The translations under genes were made by a program, and so were the position numbers. Source: Acinetobacter puyangensis (GTDB lineage Bacteria > Pseudomonadota > Gammaproteobacteria > Pseudomonadales > Moraxellaceae). From it: a DNA stretch of 64,000 nucleotides. The stretch is taken from positions 310,001 through 374,000 of the forward strand of contig NZ_OANT01000003.1 of the NCBI RefSeq assembly GCF_900096995.1. Reading direction: 5' to 3'. Shown piece by piece: positions 1 through 9,208 of the stretch (positions within the stretch are counted from its first letter, which is position 1; each line of letters opens with the position of its first letter). The notes under the pieces are model-generated. The model saw only the letters and a list, made by a program, of their open reading frames with translations, searched no databases and was not told where the DNA came from.

Positions 1-471
<471 letters not shown>

Positions 472-577
472 TCATCATCAATGGATAGTCAAGATTGTAG
501 TAGAATCTGACACTAAACAAAACCCAAATTCCTCGTAGACTACTGGTCTTGTCGTTTTAGGTCATAAATTTAGGTGC

Positions 578-1534
578 ATGACAATGGAAATTCTTTTAGC
601 CAATCCCCGTGGTTTCTGTGCAGGCGTGGATCGAGCCATCGCAATTGTCAATCGGGCATTAGAATGTTTTGGCGCGCCAATTTATGTGCGCCATGAAGTT
701 GTACATAATAAATTTGTGGTCAATGATCTAAAACAACGTGGCGCTATTTTTGTCGATGAACTGGATCAGGTGCCTGATGATGCCATCGTGATTTTTAGTG
801 CACATGGTGTTTCCAAAACTGTGCAGAAAGAAGCGGAAGAACGGCAATTAAAAGTATTTGATGCGACTTGTCCTTTGGTCACAAAAGTACATCTGGAAGT
901 CACCAAATACTCCCGTGAGGGCACCGAAGCGATTCTGATCGGACACCATGGACATCCTGAAGTCGAAGGGACTATGGGGCAATATGATCGCAAATATGGC
1001 GGCAATATCTATCTGGTTGAAGATGAAAATGATGTGGCGCAATTGCAAGTGACGCATCCAGATCAATTGGCTTTTGTGACACAAACCACCTTGTCGATTG
1101 ATGATACTGCAAAAGTGATCGAGGCATTACGCAGCAAATTCCCCAATATTCAGGGACCGCGTAAAGATGATATTTGCTATGCCACTCAAAACCGTCAGGA
1201 TGCAGTACGTGATCTTGCTTCACGCTGTGATGTGGTGCTTGTGGTTGGTTCGCCAAACTCATCAAACTCCAATCGACTGCGTGAATTGGCAGAGCGTATG
1301 GGTAAAAAAGCCTATCTCATTGACAATGCTGATGAAATGCAGCAGCAGTGGTTTGCCCAAAGTCAAAAAATTGGAGTAACAGCTGGTGCATCGGCCCCTG
1401 AAATTTTAATTAAACAGGTGTTAAATCGACTTCAGGAATGGGGCGCAAAAATTCCCGAAGAACTGGCTGGACGGGAAGAAAATATTACCTTTAGTTTGCC
1501 GAAAGAGTTAAGAATAAAAGCGATAGAAGTTTAA
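578..1534 (+). CDS. ispH: 4-hydroxy-3-methylbut-2-enyl diphosphate reductase
   Basis: Last enzyme of the MEP pathway; it reduces HMBPP to IPP and DMAPP using a [4Fe-4S] cluster. The three cluster cysteines are visible in [12 protein letters not shown] near the N-terminus, [11 protein letters not shown] at about residue 98 and [11 protein letters not shown] at about residue 199. The length of 316-318 residues is normal. Two ATGs six bases apart (578, 584) both suit the AGG-rich leader at about 567-571; related proteins usually begin [12 protein letters not shown], which favours 584. In related genomes the minor-pilin operon follows this gene. Here a repeat element begins five bases after the stop. 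Confidence 0.96.
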   Translation: MTMEILLANPRGFCAGVDRAIAIVNRALECFGAPIYVRHEVVHNKFVVNDLKQRGAIFVDELDQVPDDAIVIFSAHGVSKTVQKEAEERQLKVFDATCPLVTKVHLEVTKYSREGTEAILIGHHGHPEVEGTMGQYDRKYGGNIYLVEDENDVAQLQVTHPDQLAFVTQTTLSIDDTAKVIEALRSKFPNIQGPRKDDICYATQNRQDAVRDLASRCDVVLVVGSPNSSNSNRLRELAERMGKKAYLIDNADEMQQQWFAQSQKIGVTAGASAPEILIKQVLNRLQEWGAKIPEELAGREENITFSLPKELRIKAIEV

Positions 1535-1538
1535 TTCA

Positions 1539-1659
1539 TTATCAGGGTTTATACAATAAACCCCTACAAAATCAATTGTATGGAATTGTACGGGCGTATT
1601 GCATACGCCCAATTATTTATGAATAATGATATAATAATTCAATGATTCGGATAACCATT
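1539..1659 (+). repeat. Left copy of two-hairpin leader repeat before Uma2 gene
   Basis: This ~120-bp stretch is almost identical to the reverse complement of 21454-21575. It contains two perfect palindromes: 1545-1563 (arms GGGTTTAT/ATAAACCC around ACA) and 1592-1610 (arms GGGCGTAT/ATACGCCC around TGC). It runs directly into the Uma2 start codon. It may act as a terminator for ispH, a mobile repeat, or a regulatory leader of the nuclease gene; the sequence does not decide. Confidence 0.85.
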
Positions 1660-2268
1660 ATGGCGAATCTTACATCATCTTTAAAAATATCAGAACAGGA
1701 CTATCTTGCTGGCGAACTGGTGAGTGAGATTAAACACGAATATATAGATGGCAAAGTCTTTGCAATGACTGATTTCAATGTGAATCATTGTTTATTAACT
1801 GGGAATATATTATTTGTTTTAGGTAATCATTTAAAAGGTCAACCTTGCCGTCCTTACGTAAGTAACATGAAAGTTAAAATCGAAACAAAATATTTTTATC
1901 CTGATGTCTTGGTGGATTGTTCTGATTTTAATGGAAAAGACAATTTTACCCAAACACCTATCTTGATCGTTGAAGTGCTTTCTGACAGTACACAAAAATA
2001 TGATAAAACGCTTAAGCTGGAAACGTACTTAACCATTGCATCGTTACAGGAATATATTTTAATTGAACAGGATAAAGCCGAAGTACAGGTCTTGCGACGT
2101 AGTGAAGGCTGGAAGCCGAATTATTATTTTTTAGGTGATGAGGCGATATTTGAATCTGTTGGACTTAAGGTCGCTGTCGAAGATATTTATGATCGTATCC
2201 AAAATGAAGATGTCAGGGAGTGGCTTGAGTTAAAAGCGCAAGTTGATGGAGACAAAGAGGCGTTTTGA
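1660..2268 (+). CDS. Uma2-family (DUF820) PD-(D/E)XK nuclease-fold protein, copy A
   Basis: A protein of about 202 residues with the Uma2 layout: an N-terminal [15 protein letters not shown] segment, the core [11 protein letters not shown] with the active-site aspartate, and [12 protein letters not shown] with the glutamate of the restriction-nuclease-like fold, then a YD...K segment. Biological roles of Uma2 proteins are poorly known. The start MANLTSSLKISEQDYL at 1660 is chosen because the paralogue at 20857-21453 begins the same way; a longer frame from 1642 has no paralogue support. It is about 70% identical to that copy by eye and has the same leader in inverted orientation, so the two arose by duplication. 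Confidence 0.85.
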   Translation: MANLTSSLKISEQDYLAGELVSEIKHEYIDGKVFAMTDFNVNHCLLTGNILFVLGNHLKGQPCRPYVSNMKVKIETKYFYPDVLVDCSDFNGKDNFTQTPILIVEVLSDSTQKYDKTLKLETYLTIASLQEYILIEQDKAEVQVLRRSEGWKPNYYFLGDEAIFESVGLKVAVEDIYDRIQNEDVREWLELKAQVDGDKEAF

Positions 2269-2313
2269 GTTTTAGCTTACAGGTTATTTTACAAACTTAA
2301 GTGATTAAAGAAA

Positions 2314-2348
2314 AACGCAATATACCTAGATTTTAAGTATATTGCGTT
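2314..2348. terminator. Bidirectional hairpin between convergent Uma2 and adhesin genes
   Basis: Perfect 12-bp arms AACGCAATATAC (2314-2325) and GTATATTGCGTT (2337-2348) enclose an 11-base loop. A-rich DNA on the left gives the minus-strand transcript a U-run. The position between two converging genes fits a shared terminator. Confidence 0.6.
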
Positions 2349-2366
2349 AAGTTTAATGGTCTTTGA

Positions 2367-2401
2367 AATTAGAGATAACGAGCCCATTTAATGGAGGCGG
2401 T
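2367..2401 (-). repeat. Conserved 3'-end repeat of left adhesin gene (inverted copy at 12700-12734)
   Basis: 35 bases that match 12700-12734 in inverted orientation with two mismatches. The repeat encodes the last residues ASIKWARYL plus the stop codon of the left giant PilX-like protein. Upstream coding DNA of the two genes is far more diverged. Confidence 0.85.
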
Positions 2402-4651
2402 GGTGGATGTACTATTTGTTCCACCTCCATTTTCTGTGTCAGTACTGCCTGAATTACCAATGGTACTTTTATCTACATTGGTTAAATCTATAGTTACCTT
2501 ACTATTAAATGAAGATGAACTTTGTGAAGATGCTCCTAGATTTGCTGCTGTAATTCCACCTGCAACATAACTTGCACCGCTTGTATTAAAACGAGAACCT
2601 GCAATAACATTACCATAAATATAGGCATTTGAATTAAGTGTAATATTTCCACCCATATAAGTAGATTTACAAGTTGTCAAACTTGTGGAATCTGTACAAG
2701 ACCCTGCCATTAAAGCAATATTCGCAACTGTAATTTTTGTTAATGTTGAAGATGAGCTACATAAATTAACAGGCATTTGATATCCAGATATATTGCACAC
2801 TTTTCCCGCACCGGCATAATTAGGTGCATAAACTGCCGGAATTGATGCAATAATATCTCCAGTCGCAATTATAGTATTTGTATAAGCTCCTTGACCTACA
2901 TTTAAATTACCATAAAAAAACATTACACCAGGTGCTAAAGATGGAACATCAGGTGCTATAGGGTTACTAGTAGAATTATAATTCCCAGTATCAGCCAAGC
3001 TCCATGTTTTACTACCAGTATCATAGGAAACATACTGCCCATTTGTAGTATTAGGTTCATTGGGAAATAGCTTAAGCTGATAAATATAATTTTTAAGTTG
3101 ACCAATATTTGGGGTATTCTCGCAATATTCAAGTTCGTTGATATCTAAACTTTTACATAAATATCCTGTATAAGAATTACCCGCCCAATATTGATTACCC
3201 CCAAGTCTGATTTTACCAAGATAGTAATCACCGGAATAATCTATTGATTTACTTTGATTCCAGACATTTTGAACCTTGACTTTAATTCTACCATTTGTAT
3301 CTGTATAAAAAATATAATTTGCATTGGATAAATAATCATATGCATTGACTTTAATTCCATCGTTTGTTGCCACGGTTTTTGTTGAACCAGTTGGAGTTGT
3401 AGGTTCATCGCTTGCAAAGGTTACGGATGGTATGGAATCTGTATTAATCCCTGAATTAGAGCTAGGGCAATTACTTACTCCACTGATTTTAGTTGCTTTA
3501 ATTGAAATAAAAGTATTCCACCATTGCGTATTACAATAGAATGTCTGTTCTGTCGTAATATTAGTAAAAGTTGGATAATTACTTATCAAAATATTACCTT
3601 TAGCTAGAGCGTTTGTAATATTGCCGCCTGTCGCAGTAATTGTACCTTTAGCTTTAGCTGTTCCAATCGTGCCATTTCCAATTGTAATATTTGCTCCAGA
3701 AATAAGTGAAGTTGCCGAGCTTCCAGAAAAAGTAATATCTCCTTGAGCATTTGCTGTGCCTACAGAACCATTGCTAACTTTAATATAGCCACCTGCAACC
3801 GCAGTTGTTAACGTACCACCCCCACTTAACTCTATATTTGTAAATGTATTAGCAACTTTCACGCTACCATTAGTAATAATAATATCCTTGTTTGCATAAA
3901 TTTCACCTTCTTGTTTACCACTATCGACTGTTACTGTACCTTTAGCATAAACATAGTCAACTTCACTGCCAGCTCCTAAATATACATTGCCATTAGATGT
4001 AATAGATGTAATTCTTTCCCCACCACCATTTAATTTCACATTCCCCGTTACATTCAACTCACTAACACCAGTAAAAGTATTACCGCTCGAAGTAAAATTA
4101 CCATGAACATTAATCACAGCATTTTCTCCGCCTTTAACTTCAATACCACCACCTACATTTAAATCACCATAAATATCAATTACGTTAATTGTAGTAGTAT
4201 CAACTATTGTTGAAGTGCCCCCACTCCCCAGATTAACCTCATAAGTTACTTGTACTTTTGAAGATGCTTTGGAAGCATTACTTATATTGGTAATTATCGC
4301 TGTAATCAAATAAGTGGTGCCATTCTGCTCTACATTATTAATCACTGCACTTAAAGAACCACTATTAGTCCCTGACGGTTTGCTTACTGTTAATGTTTGA
4401 CCAGTTAAGGCTGTTAATTGTTCCGCAGTAGTTAGTTCTGCCAAATATCTCCTAACAATCTCAACACCATTCCATGCACCAGACTGAACATTCGTTAAAG
4501 CATGTCCGGAAACCAAACTACTTTGCGAGCTACGCAAATAATAAGCTGTTCCCAAAACAGAAGCACCCAAAGCTAACCCGACAAGCAATACCACCAGTAT
4601 CGTAGCAAAGCCTTGTTGTGACGGTAAATTTTGTATTTTAGATTTATTCAT
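2369..4651 (-). CDS. Giant PilX-like pilus adhesin, left operon (760 aa)
   Basis: The N-terminus has a short basic leader ending in QQG, then FATILVVLLVGLALGASVLG, a prepilin-like membrane helix as in PilX/GspK-type proteins, but without Glu at +5. After the pilin-like neck (to about residue 150) comes a long stretch rich in short Gly/Asn/Thr repeats of the form 'GNI..G..T', typical of a right-handed beta-helix (about residues 160-400), then a Cys-containing C-terminal region ending ASIKWARYL. A good ribosome site (AAAGGTGACAAT) precedes the ATG. It is the last gene of the left operon. Its C-terminal half is clearly homologous to that of 10264-12732. A surface-exposed pilus-tip adhesin is the best inference; no ligand can be named. 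Confidence 0.75.
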   Translation of the reverse strand: MNKSKIQNLPSQQGFATILVVLLVGLALGASVLGTAYYLRSSQSSLVSGHALTNVQSGAWNGVEIVRRYLAELTTAEQLTALTGQTLTVSKPSGTNSGSLSAVINNVEQNGTTYLITAIITNISNASKASSKVQVTYEVNLGSGGTSTIVDTTTINVIDIYGDLNVGGGIEVKGGENAVINVHGNFTSSGNTFTGVSELNVTGNVKLNGGGERITSITSNGNVYLGAGSEVDYVYAKGTVTVDSGKQEGEIYANKDIIITNGSVKVANTFTNIELSGGGTLTTAVAGGYIKVSNGSVGTANAQGDITFSGSSATSLISGANITIGNGTIGTAKAKGTITATGGNITNALAKGNILISNYPTFTNITTEQTFYCNTQWWNTFISIKATKISGVSNCPSSNSGINTDSIPSVTFASDEPTTPTGSTKTVATNDGIKVNAYDYLSNANYIFYTDTNGRIKVKVQNVWNQSKSIDYSGDYYLGKIRLGGNQYWAGNSYTGYLCKSLDINELEYCENTPNIGQLKNYIYQLKLFPNEPNTTNGQYVSYDTGSKTWSLADTGNYNSTSNPIAPDVPSLAPGVMFFYGNLNVGQGAYTNTIIATGDIIASIPAVYAPNYAGAGKVCNISGYQMPVNLCSSSSTLTKITVANIALMAGSCTDSTSLTTCKSTYMGGNITLNSNAYIYGNVIAGSRFNTSGASYVAGGITAANLGASSQSSSSFNSKVTIDLTNVDKSTIGNSGSTDTENGGGTNSTSTTASIKWARYL

Positions 4652-4663
4652 ATTGTCACCTTT

Positions 4664-5314
4664 TTATGCTACGACAATGTTTACTAAACACACTGTGATA
4701 TTTACGGTTTGGTTGGTACTGGTTTTTGCAGAAATCGTCACATTAGGATGCTTGACTGTATTTATTTCACCTTCACCATACGGTGTACATGCTTTATCTG
4801 TGGTCGTGGAAGCCGTTGCACCAGAAAAACCAATTTGTGCAAGATTGGTTTTATCCGCAGAATAGTCATGTAAGTGTGCTAAGGTTCTTTCAACACTCCA
4901 TGCAGTTACGTTATATGTCACAGTTCCACTACTTTGGCAGCCTGTTCCTTTTAATAAAACTAATTGCCGCTCTGCTGACACTGCAATATCTGCTAGACCA
5001 TAACAGTGTGCCGTACCACCAATTGCATCCAGCTCTTTCCAAACTAAAGCATTAATTGTAGTACTATTTAGTGAAATACTTGTTGTTGCCACATTCCGAA
5101 CTGTTGGATCCAGTCCAAACCCTGCATTTTGCAATAACATTTGCGCAGTGGTTAAACCATTTTGTAGCTGGGTATCATGTGTTGCTGCAATACGAGAATC
5201 TGCACCCACATATACTACAGTACGATAAATAGAAAGCACGGCAACCATACATAACATAGCAATGAGTAAACCAATTAATAGGCTAATTAATGTCACGCCT
5301 TTTTGCTTATTCAT
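4664..5314 (-). CDS. PilW-like minor pilin, left operon
   Basis: Prepilin of 216 residues: leader MNKQKG, then VTLISLLIGLLIAMLCMVAV as the N-terminal helix. Residue +5 after the presumed cleavage is Ser rather than the usual Glu. The motif LLQNAGFGLDP resembles the neck of PilW family members. The start overlaps the stop of the PilV-like gene (TAATG) and the stop is 12 bases before the adhesin gene, so these genes are one operon. The counterpart in the right operon (9548-10255) shares both the QNAGFGLD-type motif and the Ser at +5. Confidence 0.75.
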   Translation of the reverse strand: MNKQKGVTLISLLIGLLIAMLCMVAVLSIYRTVVYVGADSRIAATHDTQLQNGLTTAQMLLQNAGFGLDPTVRNVATTSISLNSTTINALVWKELDAIGGTAHCYGLADIAVSAERQLVLLKGTGCQSSGTVTYNVTAWSVERTLAHLHDYSADKTNLAQIGFSGATASTTTDKACTPYGEGEINTVKHPNVTISAKTSTNQTVNITVCLVNIVVA

Positions 5315-5730
5315 TACAATGTTTCTCCTACCGTTAATTTCCCACCTAGCAAAGCACTTTCTATTTCAAATTTAATAGGCTGTGTCATGGCAATTGTTTT
5401 ATTATTACTGGCGGTACTATTGACTGTGACATTCACGGAAGCACAAGTCACTGTAATGTTCTGGGTGGTAGATTCGCCAGGTAAAGTAATTGTTGGTATT
5501 CCTGTCCCATCACACCAGTCTTTTTTTTCAGCTGTTGTTGCAGTTTGTAATTTTGTCCGTAACTCATTGATCACAATATATTGCATATTAGTTTGCTTTT
5601 GATTTGCCAAAATCCGACCTGTACTATAAGCAGCACCTAAAATCACAATACTAGATAACAACACCGCAACTAAGGCTTCAAGTAAACCAACGCCTTTTTG
5701 ATATTGTCTAATCAAAGGTTTTACTCTCAT
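5314..5730 (-). CDS. PilV-like minor pilin, left operon
   Basis: Prepilin of 138 residues with leader MRVKPLIRQYQKG and helix VGLLEALVAVLLSSIVILGA, which keeps Glu at +5. This is the signature of PilV/GspI-type minor pilins (LLEALVA). It overlaps the end of the FimT-like gene by 23 bases and the PilW-like start by one codon, which implies translational coupling. The right-operon counterpart is 9198-9548. A role in the priming/tip complex of a type IV pilus is inferred from family and order. Confidence 0.75.
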   Translation of the reverse strand: MRVKPLIRQYQKGVGLLEALVAVLLSSIVILGAAYSTGRILANQKQTNMQYIVINELRTKLQTATTAEKKDWCDGTGIPTITLPGESTTQNITVTCASVNVTVNSTASNNKTIAMTQPIKFEIESALLGGKLTVGETL

Positions 5731-6190
5731 TTAATGTACCATTACTAATGTTTAGCGTAAGACTGGTTGGGCAGCTTTCAGTTCCAGCGATAGATTTCGC
5801 ACGAGAGTCAAAGGCAAAGCATGTAAAAGATGTGATATTGTCTGCCTTTTTGATCTCAATATTTTGACTTAGTGGGTAGCTATAAATTATTGTGCTGGTA
5901 CAACTTGCAACACCTGTGTCCGTTGCTTCGCGTATCGTTAACACTTTATCTGTATTATTAAAACAGACTTGTCCCGTCACACTCTCTGCATCTTTTGCAT
6001 ATTGATTACGAATCGCAGTGGCTCTTGCCAGACTAATTGCACTTTGCAATGACCAAATGGCTTTATCTAATTCTGCTTGCTTTGACCATTGGGCAGTTAA
6101 AGCAGTTCCTGCTACAACAAGTATTCCCATTATTGCAATAGTGATCATTAGCTCAATCAAGCTAAAACCTCGTTGCATGTTCACAGACAT
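5708..6190 (-). CDS. FimT/GspH-like minor pilin, left operon
   Basis: Prepilin beginning MSVNMQRG then [20 protein letters not shown], with Glu at +5. The segment [18 protein letters not shown] is the FimT/FimU/GspH hallmark (a long helix with LARATAIR). The start at 6190 is chosen because it forms a TAATG overlap with the preceding pilin stop; an upstream ATG at 6214 lies inside that gene. About 160 residues. The matching right gene is 8735-9208, which carries the same LARATAIRN stretch. Confidence 0.78.
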   Translation of the reverse strand: MSVNMQRGFSLIELMITIAIMGILVVAGTALTAQWSKQAELDKAIWSLQSAISLARATAIRNQYAKDAESVTGQVCFNNTDKVLTIREATDTGVASCTSTIIYSYPLSQNIEIKKADNITSFTCFAFDSRAKSIAGTESCPTSLTLNISNGTLNESKTFD

Positions 6191-6609
6191 TACCATGTCG
6201 TGCCTATATTGCAAGCGGTCGTCGCTGTACGACTATTCGCTTGATTTAGCGTTAACACACAATTGAGAAGATTACCGCTACCTGTTGCTGCTAACGTATA
6301 ACTATTAGTGGTTGAAGTAGAATAAGTAAATGTGTTTTCACTGGGTTGCCATTGACTAAATACTGCTTTGATTGCTGCGGTATCTGCATAGGATGAAGTT
6401 GGATAGGATAAATTCCGCTGATAATGATTTTCCAATACCAAACCTAACGCCACCAAATCCGATTGTGCCGCCTTAATATGCGCTTTTTTAATGTAGCTAC
6501 TATAAGAAGGCAATGCAATCATCGCCAAAATAGCAATAATCGCCACCACAATCATTAATTCAATTAAGGTAAAACCCCAAGCCCAAGAGGCCTTAAATGT
6601 ACGGGTCAT
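6190..6609 (-). CDS. PilE-like type IV pilin, first gene of left operon
   Basis: Prepilin of 139 residues: leader [12 protein letters not shown], then [20 protein letters not shown] with Glu at +5, then a typical [20 protein letters not shown] alpha-helix. Two cysteines near the C-terminus (NCVLTL, TACNIG) can form the usual disulfide loop. The first 56 residues match the right-hand pilin (8286-8741) except for a few positions; the rest differs. An extended -10-like sequence (TGATATGAT, minus strand 6657-6649) lies about 40 bases upstream. Confidence 0.85.
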   Translation of the reverse strand: MTRTFKASWAWGFTLIELMIVVAIIAILAMIALPSYSSYIKKAHIKAAQSDLVALGLVLENHYQRNLSYPTSSYADTAAIKAVFSQWQPSENTFTYSTSTTNSYTLAATGSGNLLNCVLTLNQANSRTATTACNIGTTW

Positions 6610-6624
6610 TTACAATCTCCCGTA
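6442..6624. repeat. Left arm of 183-bp inverted repeat flanking the recombinase
   Basis: The reverse complement of this stretch matches 8271-8453 with no gaps by eye. It covers the 15-base leader with the Shine-Dalgarno region (TACGGGAGATTGTAA) and the first 56 codons of each PilE-like gene. Identity is highest at the leader and in the helix-coding part. The intervening 1.65 kb carries only the recombinase gene and its flanks. Confidence 0.85.
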
Positions 6625-6942
6625 ACATTATTCGCCACTATAATTGCTATCATATCACCAATAAAAAAGCTGGAGTTTTCGGGAGAGACTGCGGTGCAAT
6701 GATATAAAAACATTAAGCTGTTTTCCTTATATCGAACATAGAGCTGTTATTTAAAAATAAATTTCTTCCACTATAAGCATAAAACTTACTCTATACAAAT
6801 CACAACAAGAAAATGACCAATACGATAAAAACCGGGATAAAAGGTAAATTTTCATTTTTGGTCGAAAATATAAACGTATACCGATACTTTGTATCCTATG
6901 TTGTATCCTGAGTAATTTGCAAAAATAGGAGATATACATCGT
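6610..6942. promoter_or_regulatory. Divergent control region between left pilin operon and recombinase
   Basis: 333 bases with no gene. The minus-strand extended -10 TGATATGAT (6657-6649) could start the left pilin operon. Next to the recombinase are two direct copies of TTGTATCCT (6890-6898 and 6902-6910), and a third TTGTATCCC lies after the gene at 8210-8218. The recombinase ATG at 6943 is preceded by a TAGGAGA ribosome site at about 6927-6933. The remaining DNA is AT-rich and shows nothing else I can name. Confidence 0.45.
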
Positions 6943-8172
6943 ATGAGACGTTCAGAAATCAAGAAAAGACCTATCTCTGATACGGCACTTTCAAGTTTAA
7001 AGCCTGAACTATATGAATATCGGGAACATGATGGAAATGGCCTTTACTTTCGGGTAAAACCCAACGGTAAAAAATCTTGGCAATTGCGTTATAAAAAAAC
7101 AAATGGTAAATGGTCATGGCTGGGTATAGGTCCCTATCCAGAAATTTCTGGGCAAATTGCACGACAAAAAGCCATAAAACTAAGAGATTCGATGACAAAG
7201 ACTACAGTCGAAGTATCTATGTTGTATGAGGAACAATTTATCCCTCTAACACCTCAAAATAATTGTGAAACATTTGAACATTTAACTCATGAATGGCTAA
7301 GTGGAAAAGCAAATAAATGGACTCATAGCACGATGATTCGTCATTGTGGTGCACTACAAAATCATATATTGCCTGTGATGGGTAAACGTGATTATCGAGG
7401 AATTAAACCCGTGGAATGGTTCAATCTATTTAAAATGATTCAAACCGAAAAAAAAATTATCGAACAATCAAATCGAATTTATCGGTTATGCCATGATATA
7501 TATGATTTAGCAAAAGTTACAGATCGTATTGACTACAATCCGCTGGAAGGTATTCATAAACATATTGCAAAAGCTCGATCTAAGAATCTGGCACATATTC
7601 CAATCCATGAATTACCAATATTATTACAGCATATTAAAAATTATCCTCAACCAGAAATTTCGATTGCTTTGCAATTATTAATAATGCTGTTCCCAAGACC
7701 CAGTGAGCTGAGACTAGCACAATGGAAACATTTCAATCTTGAAGACAAAGTATGGATTAGACCTGCCGAATTTATGAAAAAAAGAATTGAGCATGGTATA
7801 CCTTTACCATTTCAGGCAATTAAATTATTAAAGAGATTGCGAAAATACAGCGGAGATTCTCCTTATCTGCTCCCAGGCTGTGTTAATCGCAACAAACCAC
7901 GCTCTGACAAAGTTTTTGTTAATGCATTAAAGAAATTAGGATATGCGGGACAACAAACACCTCATGGCTTTCGGCATATTGCCAGTACCATTTTGAATAA
8001 TGAATTTGATGACCGTGAACAGGTTGTCGAAGCTTGTCTGGCACATTTAAAAAGCGGAGTTAAGGGAACTTATGACAAAGGTTCTCATTTTAATGCTCGT
8101 ATTCATATGATGCAGTGGTATGCCGATTATCTAGATGACAAATTAATAAATTATATTCATCGCTGTTCCTAA
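6943..8172 (+). CDS. P4-type tyrosine recombinase (integrase)
   Basis: 409 residues. The N-terminal arm-binding domain (DUF4102-like) shows the GLYFRVKPNGKKSWQLRY and WLGIGPYPE motifs, followed by a core-binding segment at about residues 105-200 and the catalytic domain. Catalytic residues visible are Arg252 (PRPSELR), His341 and Arg344 (HGFR), His368 (CLAHL) and the likely nucleophile Tyr377 (TYDKG), so the enzyme looks intact. It lies alone between the two mirror-image pilin operons, 113 bases before the right-hand one and in the same orientation, so read-through into that operon is possible. Family members integrate islands; a role in inverting the flanking repeats is only a hypothesis. 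Confidence 0.92.
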   Translation: MRRSEIKKRPISDTALSSLKPELYEYREHDGNGLYFRVKPNGKKSWQLRYKKTNGKWSWLGIGPYPEISGQIARQKAIKLRDSMTKTTVEVSMLYEEQFIPLTPQNNCETFEHLTHEWLSGKANKWTHSTMIRHCGALQNHILPVMGKRDYRGIKPVEWFNLFKMIQTEKKIIEQSNRIYRLCHDIYDLAKVTDRIDYNPLEGIHKHIAKARSKNLAHIPIHELPILLQHIKNYPQPEISIALQLLIMLFPRPSELRLAQWKHFNLEDKVWIRPAEFMKKRIEHGIPLPFQAIKLLKRLRKYSGDSPYLLPGCVNRNKPRSDKVFVNALKKLGYAGQQTPHGFRHIASTILNNEFDDREQVVEACLAHLKSGVKGTYDKGSHFNARIHMMQWYADYLDDKLINYIHRCS

Positions 8173-8209
8173 TCATATTTATAAAACGGCTTGTTTTCTG
8201 TATAAATAA

Positions 8210-8218
8210 TTGTATCCC
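8210..8218 (+). repeat. Third TTGTATCC motif, downstream of recombinase
   Basis: TTGTATCCC, the same core as the tandem copies at 6890 and 6902. The three sites bracket the recombinase gene. They could be arm-type or core sites for the enzyme, or promoter elements (-35-like TTGTAT with a -10-like TAAATT 17 bases later for the right pilin operon). Confidence 0.35.
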
Positions 8219-8270
8219 ATAATATAAAATTATAAATTTTCTTATAAAAATAAATTACTTGAATTTTAAA

Positions 8271-8453
8271 TACGGGAGATTGTAAATGACCCGTACATTT
8301 AAATCCTCCCGAATCATGGGCTTTACCTTAATTGAGTTAATGATTGTGGTGGCGATTATTGCCATTCTAGCGACGATTGCGCTGCCTTCTTATAACAGCT
8401 ATGTCAAAAAAGCGCATATTAAGGCGGCACAATCGGATTTGGTGGCGTTGGGG
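8271..8453. repeat. Right arm of 183-bp inverted repeat flanking the recombinase
   Basis: Inverted counterpart of 6442-6624: the same 15-base leader with GGGAG ribosome site, the same start codon context and 56 near-identical codons. The similarity stops at the same codon in both pilin genes. Confidence 0.85.
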
Positions 8454-8741
8454 ACATCTATTGAAGGGATTTATCAACGACAATTAGAATATCCAACTAA
8501 ATGTGATCTTAGCGGTACTAATAAAACTTGTACAAATGGCACAACAGCAGCATCGATTAAATGGACTCCAAGCGAAAATATTTTTGATTATTCATATACC
8601 TATAATGCATCTGATGCTTATAGCTTGAAAGCTGTAGGCAAGAGTAATAGTAATTTAAAAGGCTGTAGTATCGAGTTAACCAGTGCAAATTCCAAAAAAA
8701 TAACTGATTGTGGCAGCTTTAATAATGCAGATGCATGGTGA
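8286..8741 (+). CDS. PilE-like type IV pilin, first gene of right operon
   Basis: Prepilin of 151 residues: leader [12 protein letters not shown], then [20 protein letters not shown], with Glu at +5. Cysteines occur at [10 protein letters not shown] in the middle and [13 protein letters not shown] near the end. The N-terminal third is nearly identical to the left pilin and the rest is different, including length, as expected for alternative surface-exposed heads on a common assembly helix. The stop overlaps the next gene (ATGGTGA). Confidence 0.85.
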   Translation: MTRTFKSSRIMGFTLIELMIVVAIIAILATIALPSYNSYVKKAHIKAAQSDLVALGTSIEGIYQRQLEYPTKCDLSGTNKTCTNGTTAASIKWTPSENIFDYSYTYNASDAYSLKAVGKSNSNLKGCSIELTSANSKKITDCGSFNNADAW

Positions 8742-9208
8742 TCAACATGCGAGTACAAGCAGCTTTTACCTTAATTGAGATGATGGTCGTAATTGCTATT
8801 ATTGCGATATTGGCAGTGATGGGCGCGTCATTGGGATCGGGTTGGATTTATCAGGCGGAGTTAAATAAAGCCAATGCATCATTACAAAGTGCAATTAATC
8901 TTGCCAGAGCTACTGCCATTCGTAATTGTGCTGGTGTTATAGGTAATACTACTGCGGCAAGTGTTAGTTTTGAAAATAATAAATTAACTGTTTTGGATAA
9001 CAATTGCTCTAACCAAAACCAAGCAACGAATACTTTTGATATTTCCGCAAAAATTACGATAACAGATGAGCAAAGCCATATTTTTAAGGAGTTTGGTTTT
9101 AATTCAGTGGGGGAAATTATTAAAAAAGATGATTTTGATTTGAGTTCTCCACTGATTATTAAACATTCAGGATTAAGTGAAGATGCAGGAGAAAAATATG
9201 AATTCTAA
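8735..9208 (+). CDS. FimT/GspH-like minor pilin, right operon
   Basis: Prepilin with [20 protein letters not shown] and the family hallmark [15 protein letters not shown]. The residue before the mature N-terminus is Ala (VQA|AFTLIE) instead of the nearly invariant Gly, which may slow prepilin peptidase cleavage. Starts at 8735 (ATG), 8738 (GTG) or 8747 (ATG) are all possible; all couple to the pilin stop at 8739-8741. Ends overlapping the PilV-like gene. Counterpart of 5708-6190. Confidence 0.75.
   Translation: MVINMRVQAAFTLIEMMVVIAIIAILAVMGASLGSGWIYQAELNKANASLQSAINLARATAIRNCAGVIGNTTAASVSFENNKLTVLDNNCSNQNQATNTFDISAKITITDEQSHIFKEFGFNSVGEIIKKDDFDLSSPLIIKHSGLSEDAGEKYEF

Noticed and set aside
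972..1265. Minus-strand 97-residue frame inside ispH
   Set aside because: Shadow of the ispH coding sequence; no independent signals.
3600..4200. Short repeated units resembling a tandem or CRISPR-like array
   Set aside because: They are coding repeats of the beta-helix-like region of the left adhesin, irregular in length and in frame; no spacer structure.
4653..5055. Plus-strand frames opposite the left PilW-like gene
   Set aside because: Antisense shadows of 4664-5314; no ribosome site or family features.
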